From Alcanivorax sp. DP30 (lineage in GTDB: Bacteria > Pseudomonadota > Gammaproteobacteria > Pseudomonadales > Alcanivoracaceae): a DNA stretch of 64,000 nucleotides. The notes beneath the pieces were generated by a model, which was not told where the DNA came from, did not search any database, and worked only from the letters and a program-made list of their open reading frames with translations. Position numbers and translations under genes: made by a program. Position 1 is the first letter of the stretch. The number at the start of each line of letters is the position of its first letter. Shown here piece after piece: positions 8,995-19,300 of this stretch. The DNA lies in assembly GCF_009882945.1 (NCBI RefSeq), contig NZ_WTUY01000005.1, positions 475,863-539,862 on the forward strand. The letters are read 5' to 3'.

Positions 8995-9533
8995 TGAGCA
9001 GGAAACGGTTATGCCTTGCCCTCGGTCTGCTGCTGGCGACACTCTGCCCGTCAGTGATGGCGGTTAGCGGTTATGACGAAACCGAGTACCTTAAACCGGA
9101 AGCGTTTCTACACAAGGTCTATGGTGAAACACTGCCCGGCATCTCGCTGATGCCTCTGCGTGGCGACCTGCGCGAGCAGGTGGAAGCGGTACTGGGTCAT
9201 CGCTACCGAGGCTTGCGTCTGCGCTACTGGGAAAAGGATGGCACCACTGCCTGGATCCTGGATGAGAAGAGCAAGGACATGCCCATGACCATTGGCATTG
9301 GCGTCAATGCCGAGGGCGAGATCGCGGTGCTGGAATTACTGGTGTATCGGGAACCACGGGGTGAAGAAGTGCATCAGGTCGGCTTTCGCAAGCAGTACCT
9401 GGGCATGACCCTCACTGACACCCTCGGTTTGTCTGGCAAGGTGGACGGTATTACCGGCGCGACGCTTTCCGTGGATGCCATGAACCGGGTGGCGGCGGTG
9501 GCGCTGCTTTTGCACCGGGCCGTCCAGCCGTGA
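8994..9533 (+). CDS. Exported FMN-binding domain protein
   Basis: 179 residues with a signal peptide (MSRKRLCLALGLLLATLCPSVMA). The C-terminal half is an FMN-binding domain of the RnfG/NqrC type with the flavinylation motif DGITGATLS, where ApbE would attach FMN to the threonine. The gene is coupled to the LolB-DUF2236 lipoprotein by a one-base overlap. An extracytoplasmic flavin carrier next to a possibly heme-binding lipoprotein suggests electron delivery to the latter (inference). No ApbE or Rnf genes lie in the window. The terminator at 9562-9593 closes the operon. Confidence 0.8.
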   Translation: MSRKRLCLALGLLLATLCPSVMAVSGYDETEYLKPEAFLHKVYGETLPGISLMPLRGDLREQVEAVLGHRYRGLRLRYWEKDGTTAWILDEKSKDMPMTIGIGVNAEGEIAVLELLVYREPRGEEVHQVGFRKQYLGMTLTDTLGLSGKVDGITGATLSVDAMNRVAAVALLLHRAVQP

Positions 9534-9561
9534 CGGCAGCACTTGTTTGATTCGGCGATCC

Positions 9562-9593
9562 ATAAAAAGGGACACTCTGGTGTCCCTTTTTAT
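9562..9593. terminator. Bidirectional intrinsic terminator
   Basis: Hairpin with 14-bp arms (ATAAAAAGGGACAC and its complement) around a TCTG loop, with A and T runs in the stem ends. It lies between the convergent FMN-binding protein and ion channel genes. Confidence 0.85.
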
Positions 9594-9614
9594 GGCGCAC
9601 TGTATGCTAAGGCA

Positions 9615-10442
9615 TCACTTCTTGCCGGACTGTACCAGTCTGGAGAGTTCCGCCAGTTGCTCTTGAATCTCTGTGAGTTGGCGCGTCATTCGTTCTCTTT
9701 CGCCATGGGCCTCTTGCGCTTGTTTGGCGTTTTGTTCTTCGCTCATCACTTCCAGAATGGCACCGATCATCATGTTCAGGAAAACGAAGGCGGTGAGGAA
9801 AATAAAGCTGAGGTAGTACAGCCAGCTGAGTGGATAACTCTCCATGGTGGCGTACATGACGTCAGTCCAGTCTTCGAAGGTGGCCACCCGGAACAGGGTG
9901 AGCATGGAAATGGCCACATCTCCCCACAGGGTTTCATCGACACTGGAGAAGAACATGGATCCCATGGCGGCGTATATGTAGAAGATGATGAACATCAGCA
10001 GGGCGATGTAGCCCATGCGGGGGATCGCCTTGATCAGGGAGTTGATCAGAAAACGCAGTTCTGGCACCACCGACACCAGACGCAATACCCGGAATACGCG
10101 TAGCAGTCGGCCCAGCAGGACGACCTCGGCATTGTCCATCGGAATCAGGCTGCCGATCACCACCAGAGTGTCGAACAAATTCCAGCCATCCATCAGGAAC
10201 CGCTTTTTGTCCTGATGAACTCCGAACCGGAACAGGATTTCCACCAGAAAGAACACCGTGATGGCGTTGTCGAGCACTGCCAGGGTGTCCCCGAATAGTG
10301 GCGGCAAGTTATAGGTGTTGGCGCCGATAGTCAGTGCTGAAAGGATAATGATGGTAATCACTGCGCCCTGAAAAAGTTTGCTCGATTCGATGCGGCGCAG
10401 CTGCTCCAGTGTGAATACGGAGCGGGTCAATTCGGTTGACAT
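9615..10442 (-). CDS. Voltage-gated cation channel (single-domain, BacNav-like)
   Basis: 275-residue six-helix ion channel that would work as a homotetramer in the inner membrane. The voltage-sensor S4 is around residues 110-122, with arginines at 112, 115, 118 and 121. The pore helix and filter read FRVATFEDWTDVMY (185-198), followed by S6 (~206-233). The C-terminus (about 235-270) is a charged helix likely to form a coiled coil, as in NaChBac relatives. The filter carries TFEDW where characterised sodium channels such as NaChBac and NavAb have TLESW, so ion selectivity may differ. The ATG at 10442 has only a weak ribosome site. Divergent from nothing; recD lies 130 bp upstream on the same strand. 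Confidence 0.87.
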   Translation of the reverse strand: MSTELTRSVFTLEQLRRIESSKLFQGAVITIIILSALTIGANTYNLPPLFGDTLAVLDNAITVFFLVEILFRFGVHQDKKRFLMDGWNLFDTLVVIGSLIPMDNAEVVLLGRLLRVFRVLRLVSVVPELRFLINSLIKAIPRMGYIALLMFIIFYIYAAMGSMFFSSVDETLWGDVAISMLTLFRVATFEDWTDVMYATMESYPLSWLYYLSFIFLTAFVFLNMMIGAILEVMSEEQNAKQAQEAHGERERMTRQLTEIQEQLAELSRLVQSGKK

Positions 10443-10572
10443 GACGTGTAAGGGTCCCGTTTGTAATGTGGCTGAACGATGTCAGAACCGAATTCTAATC
10501 GCCCGCGGGCTTGCGCAACAGCGCCCATGTTGGCGCACCAGGCTGATGGTGCGGAGCCCGGGAAACGCCAGA

Positions 10573-12504
10573 CTAGTCTTCCAGCCGTTGAGACAGCCCG
10601 GAGGCTCTCCAGGTGGCTTTTTTTACTGCGCTGTCCCACACGCCGGCCTTGCCGAATTCCAGCAGCGTAAAGGTTTCCCTGGCGCGGGTGACCGCGGTAT
10701 AGACCAGCTCCCGTGTCAGTAGCGGGTGCGGGGTGTCCGGCAGCACCAGCAGGGTATGGCGGAACTCGGAGCCCTGGGATTTGTGCACTGTCATGGCGTA
10801 CACGGTTTCCACGCCATCCAGTCGTGACGGCAGCACCCATTTGATTCGGCCATCGGGTAACTGGAAAGCCACCCTTAGAGCGCGCAGGCCGGCCTCGTCT
10901 TGCTCGCCGGGCAGGGTCAGGCCCACATCCCCGTTCATCAATCCAAGCTGGTAGTCGTTGCGGGTCATCATCACCGGGCGGCCGGGATACCACTCCCGTT
11001 CCGGGGCCAGATCCTGCTGTTGCAGGTAGTGGGTGATCCTCTGATTGAGCTGCTCCACCCCGAACGGGCCGCTGCGCAGTCCACTGAGTAACTGCTGATG
11101 CGTTAGCTGTCTGAGTAATGCTGCGGCCCATTGATCGCGGGTGTGATCCTCCGGCGGCGTCTGTACTGCGTTGAATAAACTGCGCAGGCCATCGTGGCCG
11201 GCACTGCCTTCCAGCAGCAGGTTTTCCAGCTCCTGGCCATCGCTGCGCAGGGAGCGGCGATTCAAGCTGTCCGGGTAATCCGAAAACGCCGTGCGGGTAC
11301 CTTTCAGGTCCGCCTGATTGATGGCGGTAGCCAGGGTGCCGATGCCCGGACTGTCCTTGGAACGCCAGTTCTTCCTCAGCATGGCGGTGCATTGAGCCAG
11401 TGCGGTGCCCTGTGTCGTGCCCGCTGCTTTGAAGGCGGTGATGTCAGTGCCGCAGCTGTCGGCAACAAAGGTAACGGTATCGTCCTGATAACGGCCCTCG
11501 AAGGCATGTCGGCAAAGATCCCCCATCACCGCACCGGCCTCCACGCTGGCCAGCTGATCCTTGTCGCCGAGTAGAATCAGCTGCGCATGAGCGGGGAGGG
11601 CGCCCAGCAGGCTGGCCATCATGTCCATGTCGATCATGCTGGCCTCGTCCACCACCACCAGATCCGCGTGCAGGGGATTGTGGGCATGGTGGCGGAAGTG
11701 TCGGGAGTCTGGGCGGGTACCGAGTAGACGGTGCAGGGTAGTCACGTCCGTCGGAATGCTGTCGCGCACGGCATCGGATACCGGCAGTGCTGCTACCTGA
11801 TCACCGATGGACTCGGTGAGACGGGCCGCCGCCTTGCCGGTGGGGGCGGCCAGCCGGATACGCAATCGCTGCCCCTTCGCCATGGCCAGGCTTTGTAACA
11901 GGCCAAGGAGCTTGACCACGGTAGTGGTCTTGCCGGTACCAGGCCCGCCAGTAATGATACCGATGCCACTGCGACTGGCCAGGGCGCAGGCCACTTGCTG
12001 CCAGTTGGTGTTGTCGTCGCTGTGCGGAAACAGTGCCTGAAGGGGTTGGTGAAGCTCCGCAGCAGACAGCCCCGAAAGTGTTGCCAGCCGAGCGGCAATG
12101 GCCTCGGCCACCGCGCATTCCTGGGACCAGTTGCGGCGCAGATAAAGGCGGTGATTATCCAGCACCAGGGGGGTACTGCCGTCACTGCTGACCAGCGGGC
12201 TTTGCTGCAATGCCTTAAGCCAGTCTGCGGGTTTGCCGGGCAGTAGAGCGGCCAGATTGTCTGGTGGTGAGGTGCCCCACAACTGTTCGCTCAGCCTGTC
12301 ATTGTCCAGGTCTACACACAGGTGCCCACTGGCCTGTTGGTTACTGGTGAGCGCTGCCAGCATCAATACCGCATGGTTGGCACCATTACACTGCTGCTCA
12401 AGGAAGCGGGCAATGGCCACGTCCAGATCACGAAGCAAGCCGTTGTCACGAAGCTGGTTAAGGGCGTCTTCCCAGTGAAGGGTGGTGAACATGTCAGATT
12501 GCAT
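10573..12504 (-). CDS. recD: Exodeoxyribonuclease V alpha subunit RecD
   Basis: 643-residue 5'-3' helicase of the RecBCD double-strand-break repair enzyme. Walker A GGPGTGKT is at 186-193, followed by the Walker B region DEASMIDMDM and the late helicase motif VHKSQGSEF. The ATG at 12504 is chosen because GGAGGG lies 6 bp upstream; the open frame continues to 12612, but that extension is derived from a repeat. It is the last gene of recC-recB-recD, separated from recB by 189 bp that hold an inverted-repeat element, so it may have an altered expression level relative to recB. Length is close to E. coli RecD (608). Confidence 0.96.
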   Translation of the reverse strand: MQSDMFTTLHWEDALNQLRDNGLLRDLDVAIARFLEQQCNGANHAVLMLAALTSNQQASGHLCVDLDNDRLSEQLWGTSPPDNLAALLPGKPADWLKALQQSPLVSSDGSTPLVLDNHRLYLRRNWSQECAVAEAIAARLATLSGLSAAELHQPLQALFPHSDDNTNWQQVACALASRSGIGIITGGPGTGKTTTVVKLLGLLQSLAMAKGQRLRIRLAAPTGKAAARLTESIGDQVAALPVSDAVRDSIPTDVTTLHRLLGTRPDSRHFRHHAHNPLHADLVVVDEASMIDMDMMASLLGALPAHAQLILLGDKDQLASVEAGAVMGDLCRHAFEGRYQDDTVTFVADSCGTDITAFKAAGTTQGTALAQCTAMLRKNWRSKDSPGIGTLATAINQADLKGTRTAFSDYPDSLNRRSLRSDGQELENLLLEGSAGHDGLRSLFNAVQTPPEDHTRDQWAAALLRQLTHQQLLSGLRSGPFGVEQLNQRITHYLQQQDLAPEREWYPGRPVMMTRNDYQLGLMNGDVGLTLPGEQDEAGLRALRVAFQLPDGRIKWVLPSRLDGVETVYAMTVHKSQGSEFRHTLLVLPDTPHPLLTRELVYTAVTRARETFTLLEFGKAGVWDSAVKKATWRASGLSQRLED

Positions 12505-12528
12505 GGAGAACCCTCCGGGGCATTGTGC

Positions 12529-12690
12529 GACAAGCTTCAAGCTGCAAGCGACAAGGCGCGGGAAAGGTGGGAGGAATGAGCTGGGTGGCTGTACCCGCGT
12601 TCTCACCGTCATGAATCGCGGCGCGAGCGGTTACAGTGTGGCTACAACTGGTACCGTGTTGTAGCTTGTAGCTTGAAGCTTGTAGCTTGC
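12529..12690. repeat. Inverted-arm repeat element between recB and recD
   Basis: Left arm 12529-12555 (rich in AAGCTTCAAGCTGCAAGC) and right arm 12659-12690 (AGCTTGTAGCTTGAAGC and further AGCTTG units) are imperfect inverted copies of each other, separated by about 100 bp. Each arm is itself built of AGCTTG-type repeats. This resembles the dispersed AGCTTG repeats of Alcanivorax and Pseudomonas genomes (from memory). It fills the recB-recD gap. Confidence 0.7.
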
Positions 12691-12693
12691 TTC

Positions 12694-15600
12694 TCATTCC
12701 CCACCTCCAAACATCGCATCCAGCCTTTCTATCAGCGCGGTATCCGGTCGATCGAACACTGTTCCCGCCGCCGGGCCCTGCAGGCCACGGAGGAAGACAT
12801 AAACTGCGCCGCCCAGGTGTTGCTCCGGGTTGTAGTTGTCGCCCAAGCGGCTTTTCAGCAAGCGATGCAGGGCCAGCAGGTAGAGCACATATTGCACTTC
12901 ATAGCGCTTGTCGAGCACGGCGCGGGTCATGGCGTCGCGGGTGTAGGCGTTGTCATCCACACCCAGCCAGTTGGATTTGTAGTCGAGCACGTAATATTTG
13001 CCGTCGTGTTCAAAGACCAGATCAATAAAGCCCTTGAGCATACCGTTGAGCGTATCCGCTTCCAGCCGCGGGCGGGTTTGCGCTGGATGGATGTGATCAC
13101 GGATTTGTTGGTCCAGTTCGGCCACGCTCACCCGGTGTGCTGGCAACATGAATTCCATTTCGGGCACATAGCGCTGCATGTGGTGCAAAGAAACCTGGCT
13201 GTCTGCCAAAGGCAGGGGCGTTTGCAATGCCACTTTCCACCATTGGTTGATGGCCTCGCGGTATTCCTGCCATCCCCGGGCCTGAAGTTTTTCCTCCAGC
13301 GTCTGTTCGAACGGTTCGGGCATGCTCAGAGTGGCCACGAAGTCCTGATTGGCGGCCAGTTCAAGGAAATCGTGCAGCAGGGTGCCCGGTGCTGCGCCGC
13401 GCGGAAAAGCATGGATCGTACCCGGTAACGGATCCTGTTCCGGACTGGCATCCTGATCGGGTTGTTCTGCCAGCTGGTCGCTACGCGGATCTGCCGGCGC
13501 CAGGGTTTCCTGTACATGCTTGAGGGCACTGTAGCTGGCAATCCACCAGGGCGTCCGTTTATGTGGCGGTGGGACCTGCGGCGGCAGCAGTGCCAGGTCC
13601 TGTTCTGCCGGCAGGTAATGGTCATCGTTACTTTCCGGGGGGGCGATGACTCTTATGTTCTCGCTGACAAAAGGCGCCAGTGATTTGGTCAGAGCGTTAT
13701 TTTCAATCCCGTCTCCGAACAACAGACGGCCCACTGCACTCTTTTCCAGCTGGTTGGTTTTGCTGTTGCCTTTCACATAGGGTGCGATGCCCAGTGTGCA
13801 GGTATGGCAGGCGCGGGTCAGGGCCACGTAGAGCAGACGCATATCTTCGGCAAGCCGTTCCTCGTCAGCCTTGCGCTCATCCTCTGCATCCGGTTCCAGC
13901 GACACATGTAGCCGGTCATCGTCGTGAAATCGCAGAGGTGGTTTGCTTTTATCTGCGGGGCGGAAGCTGCAGATAAATGGCAGGTACACCAGCGGGTATT
14001 CCAGGCCCTTGGACTTGTGGATGGTGATCACCTTTACCCGGTCATCATCGCTCTCCAGTCGCAGGATGCTTTCCTTGCTGTTGTTGCTTTGTTGCTCCAC
14101 GGTTTCTTCCAGATAGCGGATCAACGCCTGCTCGCCGTCCAGTTGAGTGGCCATGTGTTGAAGCAGCTCGGACAAGTGCAGCAGATTGGTCAGAGCCCGC
14201 TCGCCGTCCAGGCTTTGGCTGAGCCGTACCGGCACATGAAAATCCATCAGCAGGTTGCGCAGCATGGGCAGCACGCCCTGTTGCTGCCATTGCTGGCGAT
14301 AGTCATGGAATTGCTCCACCAATTTTTCCCAGAGCACTTCATCCTGGTTGATGGCATCCAGCTCGGCGTAAGCCATGTCCAGGGAGGCACAGGCCAGGGC
14401 GCTGCGTACCCGGCTGTCGGATTCCGGGCTGGCGCAGGCGTGGAGAATCAGCAACAGGTCGGCGGCTTCCGGTTGCGCAAAGACCGAATCCTGATCGGAG
14501 AGATAGACGCTGCGCACGGATCGCTCCATCAGTGCATCGCGGATGGCCTTGGCTTCAGTGCGGTCGCGCACCAGGATGGCAATGTCATTGGGCTGCAGCG
14601 GCTGAAAACCGTCCCCCTTGCGAAAACCGGTATTTCCCTTGACGGCACCGTTGAGCAAACCGGCAATCTCCGTGGCGCAACGTTCGGCCATCTGTTGGCG
14701 GTACTGTCCGGCGCTGACGGCCTTGTCGCGATCTTCCACCCAGAGAGTGATGCCGGCGGTTGGCGTGCCATCGACTTCCAGCTGCTCCTTGCGGCCTTGT
14801 GCCTCCACAGGTTCAAACGGGAAAGGGCTGCCGGTTTTTTCCATGCGGAACACATCGCCGAAGGTCCGGTCGCTGTAACTGAAAAGTTCGTTTACCGCAT
14901 GCACCATGGCGTGAGCAGAACGGAAATTTCGGCCCAGGGTGTGGTGGCAGCCTTCGGTGGCCTTGCGGGCTTTCAGATAGGTAAATACATCCGCGCCACG
15001 GAAAGCATAGATGGCCTGTTTGGGGTCGCCAATCATGAACCAGCCCGTGTCGGGCTGGTTTTGGTACAGTGCGGAAAAAATGCCGTACTGAACCGGGTCG
15101 GTGTCCTGGAATTCGTCAATCAGAGCGACCGGGAATTGTGTGCGAATGACTGCGGCTAGTCGTTCGCCGTTGTCGCCGTCCAGCGCGTCGCGCAAACGGG
15201 TGAGCATGTCATCAAAACCCAGAGTGGCGGTCTGTCGGCGCACCTGATCCACGCGACGATCAATCCAGGCGGCCACATGGGCAAGCAGATCGGTGCGCGG
15301 CAGGCGGGTGTTTTCGCGCCCTATGAGCATCCGGTCCAGGGTTTTGCAGAACACAAAATCCGGGCGGTGGTCCTGGCCGCTCTTGGTCAGTTTCAGGCCG
15401 TCTTCGGAAAACTTGTAGAGGGTCTCGTAATCTTTGTCGCGCAGGCCCTCGCCGTTGGCGTAGCGCTTCAAGGTCTTGAGCATGCCGGGCACACTTTTGG
15501 TCCGGTAGCTATTGCCGTTTAGCCACTTGTTGTCCTGGGCGGCGCGTAACCATTCAAAAAAATCCGGTAGCGCTTCGGCCAGTTGCTGGCGGGCCAGTCG

Positions 15601-16314
15601 GTCGATCTCGGCCTGGGGATCCGTCTGCGTCAGCCATTTTTTCACGCTGTCGGGCAGCTGTTCCGGGTCTGCTTCTTTGAGCCCCAGCAAGGGGCGTGCT
15701 TCCTTGAGCAGGTTGTCCGGGTTGCCCAGTTTTTCGCTCTGTAACTGATTGGCTGCACTGACCGGGAAACGGGAAATAATATTACGCCAGTAGTCCCTGG
15801 CGGCTTGCTGTTGTTCGTCGCTGGCGTCTTCCTGCAGTTCCAGGCTGAACAGGCTGCCGGAGTCGAAGGCATGCTGCTTGAGCATGCGGTTGCAGAAACC
15901 GTGGATGGTGTAGATGGCGGCTTCATCCATCCACTGCGCCGCAGCGTCCAGACGCTGTGCACATTGCTTGCGCGCATTCGGTTCCGCGTAATCTTCCAGC
16001 AGTTGTGACAGCACCGGATCATCGGCGCAGGCCTGGGGATCGGCAAAGGTGCGGGCGGCATCGGCAAGGCGATCACGAATCCGCTCGCGCAATTCTTCCG
16101 TGGCCGCTTCGGTGAAGGTCACCACCAGAATTTCCGGTGGCAACAGCGGGCGGTGGAAGGCCCGTTCGTCACCGTGACCCAGCACCAGCCGCAGATAGAG
16201 CGCGGCCAGGGTGAAGGTCTTGCCGGTGCCTGCACTGGCTTCAATCAATTGCGCGCCATGCAGGGGAAAGGTGATCGGCAGAGGCGCTTTTTGAGTCTTG
16301 TGGATACTGCTCAT
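12694..16314 (-). CDS. recB: Exodeoxyribonuclease V beta subunit RecB
   Basis: 1206-residue UvrD-like helicase plus nuclease of RecBCD. Walker A ASAGTGKT is at about 26-33, VALIDEFQDTDPVQ is motif II, and VKVITIHKSKGLEYPLV is a late helicase motif. The C-terminal nuclease has GFIDLVFEHDGKYYVLDYKSN, with the catalytic Asp and DYK intact. The ATG at 16314 overlaps the recC stop (ATGA), which decides the start over the upstream frame extension and shows translational coupling. Full family length; no defect seen. Confidence 0.97.
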   Translation of the reverse strand: MSSIHKTQKAPLPITFPLHGAQLIEASAGTGKTFTLAALYLRLVLGHGDERAFHRPLLPPEILVVTFTEAATEELRERIRDRLADAARTFADPQACADDPVLSQLLEDYAEPNARKQCAQRLDAAAQWMDEAAIYTIHGFCNRMLKQHAFDSGSLFSLELQEDASDEQQQAARDYWRNIISRFPVSAANQLQSEKLGNPDNLLKEARPLLGLKEADPEQLPDSVKKWLTQTDPQAEIDRLARQQLAEALPDFFEWLRAAQDNKWLNGNSYRTKSVPGMLKTLKRYANGEGLRDKDYETLYKFSEDGLKLTKSGQDHRPDFVFCKTLDRMLIGRENTRLPRTDLLAHVAAWIDRRVDQVRRQTATLGFDDMLTRLRDALDGDNGERLAAVIRTQFPVALIDEFQDTDPVQYGIFSALYQNQPDTGWFMIGDPKQAIYAFRGADVFTYLKARKATEGCHHTLGRNFRSAHAMVHAVNELFSYSDRTFGDVFRMEKTGSPFPFEPVEAQGRKEQLEVDGTPTAGITLWVEDRDKAVSAGQYRQQMAERCATEIAGLLNGAVKGNTGFRKGDGFQPLQPNDIAILVRDRTEAKAIRDALMERSVRSVYLSDQDSVFAQPEAADLLLILHACASPESDSRVRSALACASLDMAYAELDAINQDEVLWEKLVEQFHDYRQQWQQQGVLPMLRNLLMDFHVPVRLSQSLDGERALTNLLHLSELLQHMATQLDGEQALIRYLEETVEQQSNNSKESILRLESDDDRVKVITIHKSKGLEYPLVYLPFICSFRPADKSKPPLRFHDDDRLHVSLEPDAEDERKADEERLAEDMRLLYVALTRACHTCTLGIAPYVKGNSKTNQLEKSAVGRLLFGDGIENNALTKSLAPFVSENIRVIAPPESNDDHYLPAEQDLALLPPQVPPPHKRTPWWIASYSALKHVQETLAPADPRSDQLAEQPDQDASPEQDPLPGTIHAFPRGAAPGTLLHDFLELAANQDFVATLSMPEPFEQTLEEKLQARGWQEYREAINQWWKVALQTPLPLADSQVSLHHMQRYVPEMEFMLPAHRVSVAELDQQIRDHIHPAQTRPRLEADTLNGMLKGFIDLVFEHDGKYYVLDYKSNWLGVDDNAYTRDAMTRAVLDKRYEVQYVLYLLALHRLLKSRLGDNYNPEQHLGGAVYVFLRGLQGPAAGTVFDRPDTALIERLDAMFGGGE

Positions 16315-19300
16315 GCCGGGTCTCCCAGTTCGGTCCACTGGCTGTTTTGGAAGAGCGGGTCGTACAACTGCTCGGTCCAGTGAATGAAGCCGGGGCGTCC
16401 GTCATGTTCCTGTGCCCATAGATTCTCGAAGTCCGGCCAGGCCCGTGCCAGAGAAGGGTCGTCCACTTCTCCGTGATTAAAGTCGTTGCTGGTGTATTTG
16501 CGTTCCGCGGCTTTTTGCGCACGCTCTTCGTCTTCTTCGGCCAGCCAGGCAAAGGCCGTGGCACAGGCCACGGGCAGGGGCTCGCAAAGCGCCTGTTGCC
16601 AGGCGTGGCCAAGTTGATCCAGCAGACCTTGGGCGTGGGCCTGAGTGACTTGCAAGAGGGTAAAGCGGCCATCCTGGCCTTGAATATAGCTGGTCAAAGG
16701 GTGGCCGGCCGCACAGGCGGCCAGATGGATTACCCAGTCACGGGTGAGTTTGTCGTAACGGTTTTCCAGCTTGCCGGTTTGCAACACCAGCCGTTGCGGG
16801 TTGCCGTCCGGGCCGCGCAGGTCGGTGAGCCAGTCTTCCAGCTCCAGGGGGCCGGCGGTGAGACGGATTTCCTGCTGGGGTTGTGGCGCACCGCTTTTGG
16901 CGAGCAGGGCAAAATAATCGTCCAGGGGATCGCTAAGGGGCACCAGCAGGCTGTCGCGACTGCTTTCGGTAAACGGGGGCAGGGGCAGATCGCCGCTGGC
17001 GGCGAGGCGATTGAGGGTGTCCTGCATGGTGGCCTGTGCCAGCTCCGGGCCCACCCGGAGGGCCTCACTGACCAGTTGATCCTGAAGCTTGTAGCGTTGC
17101 AGTCCATCGAAGCCGAACGGTTCGCAGTCCTCAAGCACATCCAGGTGTTGATCCAGTGAGGCTTTCAACCGTTGCTTGAAGAAATGGGCAACGGGTTGTT
17201 TGAGAAAACGGCCCAGCGCGGTGCAGTTGACCGGTTCCTGATTGTCCAGCGGCGGCAGTGGTTGGTCATTGCGCACCGCAGGCGCCTTAACATCATGGAG
17301 AACCCGCCATTCATTAGCATAGGTGGTCAGTGCCGCATTGGCGGCATCGAAGTAACGGGCGCTGAACGGTTGCAGGGGATGGGACTGGGTAAGGGCGTCC
17401 ACCGGTGCGCCCTGATCTGAGGACCAGCGCTGGTTGATGTGGTCACGGAGCTGGGCCACCAGTACCGAAGGTGGCCGTTCGCTGTTGTCACGCACATTTC
17501 GACCGGTCCAGCTGATATAGAGGCTGTCGCGGGCGCTGAGCAGGGCTTCCAGAAACAGGTAGCGGTCGTCGTCGCGGCGGGAGCGATCGCCGGGGCGGTA
17601 GTTGCCCCATTGGCGCATCAAATCGAAATCCATGGGCTGTGTCGGGCGCGGGTAATCACCGTCCTTCATGCCCAGCAGGCAGACATGGCGGAATGGAATG
17701 GCGCGCATGGGCATCAAGGTACAGAAATTGATGCGCCCGGCCATGAAGCGCTGGGACAGGCTTTCCGAATTGAGCGTGTCCAGGAGCGGCCGCCGGGCCA
17801 CGGTAAGTGGCAGATCGCTGGCAAAGTCCGCTTCCGAACAGGCGGCAAGCCAGTCATTCAGCGCATCGCGCAGGCTGGCGTCCAGCCCCTGGTCATCCTG
17901 CTCTTCGGGGGCGAACAGATCATCCAGCAGTTGGCTGAAGCGTTGCTGCCAGTGTATCGGCGTGGCCGGGGCCCGGAAGGCCTGCCAGTGGTGCTCGAGG
18001 CTGTCCAGCAGTCGCGACAGCCGTCCCGCCAGCTCTGCGCCCAGGCCGGCCACCTCATCCAGGGGCTGGATGTCATTCCAGGCCGGGCCATCGCCCATCA
18101 GGTAACCGGCCAGCATGCGTTTAAGGCCAAAGGCCCAGCTGTTTTGTTCAAAGCCGGGCACGTCCAGAGTGTGGCGCTGCGTGCTGTTGAGGCCCCAGCG
18201 GATACGGGCCTGATCAATCCAGCTGGCCAGTTGGGGCAGGTCGCTTTCCTCAATGCCGAAACGCTGACGGACTGCAGGGACATCCAGCAGATCCAGAATA
18301 TCCCCGGCGGTGAAACGCCACTGGGGCAGGTGCAGCAGGGACTCCATGGCCTGGGCCATGGGCGAGGCGGCACCGGCACTGCGGTCGCTGAGTGTATAGG
18401 GCAGGTAACGGGGATCGTCGCGCTCCATGCGGCCAAATACGGCATCGATGTAGGGGGCGTAGGCTTCGATGTCCGGGACCATCACGATCACGTCGCGGGG
18501 CTGCAGGTAAGGGTCATTGGCAAAGCGTGTCAGCAGGGCGTCCTGAAGAATTTCCACTTCCCGTTGGGCACTGTGTCCGATGGCAAAGTGCAGGGAACTG
18601 TCCGGCTTGAGGAGCGGTCTCTGGCCCGCTGCCGGCTGGGGTTCAAGATCGAGAATATCTTCCTGCAGTTGTTGCAGTAACGAGGTCGGCTCACGGTTTT
18701 CAAACAGGTCGATCTGGTTCTGAAAGGCGCTGCGGTAACTGTCCGGGTCATCATGATCGTAAAGCAGGCCGATAAAGTCCCGGCCCTGCTTGCCCCAGGC
18801 GGCCAGTAGTGGATTGACGCGATTCTCCGGCAACAGATCCATATGACGCTTGCGGTCATCCAGCTGGCGTTTGAGCAGGTGGCGATCTTCCACAATATCG
18901 GCCCAGTAATGCTGGCAGGGATTCTGTACCAGCATGAGTATCTGGCAGTGCTTGCTAAGGGCCGCGAGGGCTTCAAGGGCTTGTTGTGGCAGGGCGCTGA
19001 TGCCAAAGATGATCAGCCGTCGTGGCAGGCCTTCGGGACTGTCGCCCTGACTCAGGCTGTCGACAAAGGCTTCATGGATGGCATTACGACTGAGGCCGCG
19101 TTTTTCGCTGGCCATGTCCGCCAGCAGGGCGCGCCAGAGAAAGGCCTGCCAGCGCTGGCTGGCCGGGAATTCATGGAAGTTGTTGCGATCATGGGCCTGG
19201 CGCAACTGGTCATTGCCGGCTTCCCAGTCGGTGAGCCAGTCAGCCCGGTAGACCTGGTAGGCGTCGTACAGGTCGGCCAGCCGCTCGGCCAGTTGGTGTC

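Noticed and set aside
13924-18680. Long plus-strand frames opposite recB and recC
   Set aside because: Shadow frames; no domain and no ribosome site, while recB and recC are complete on the other strand.
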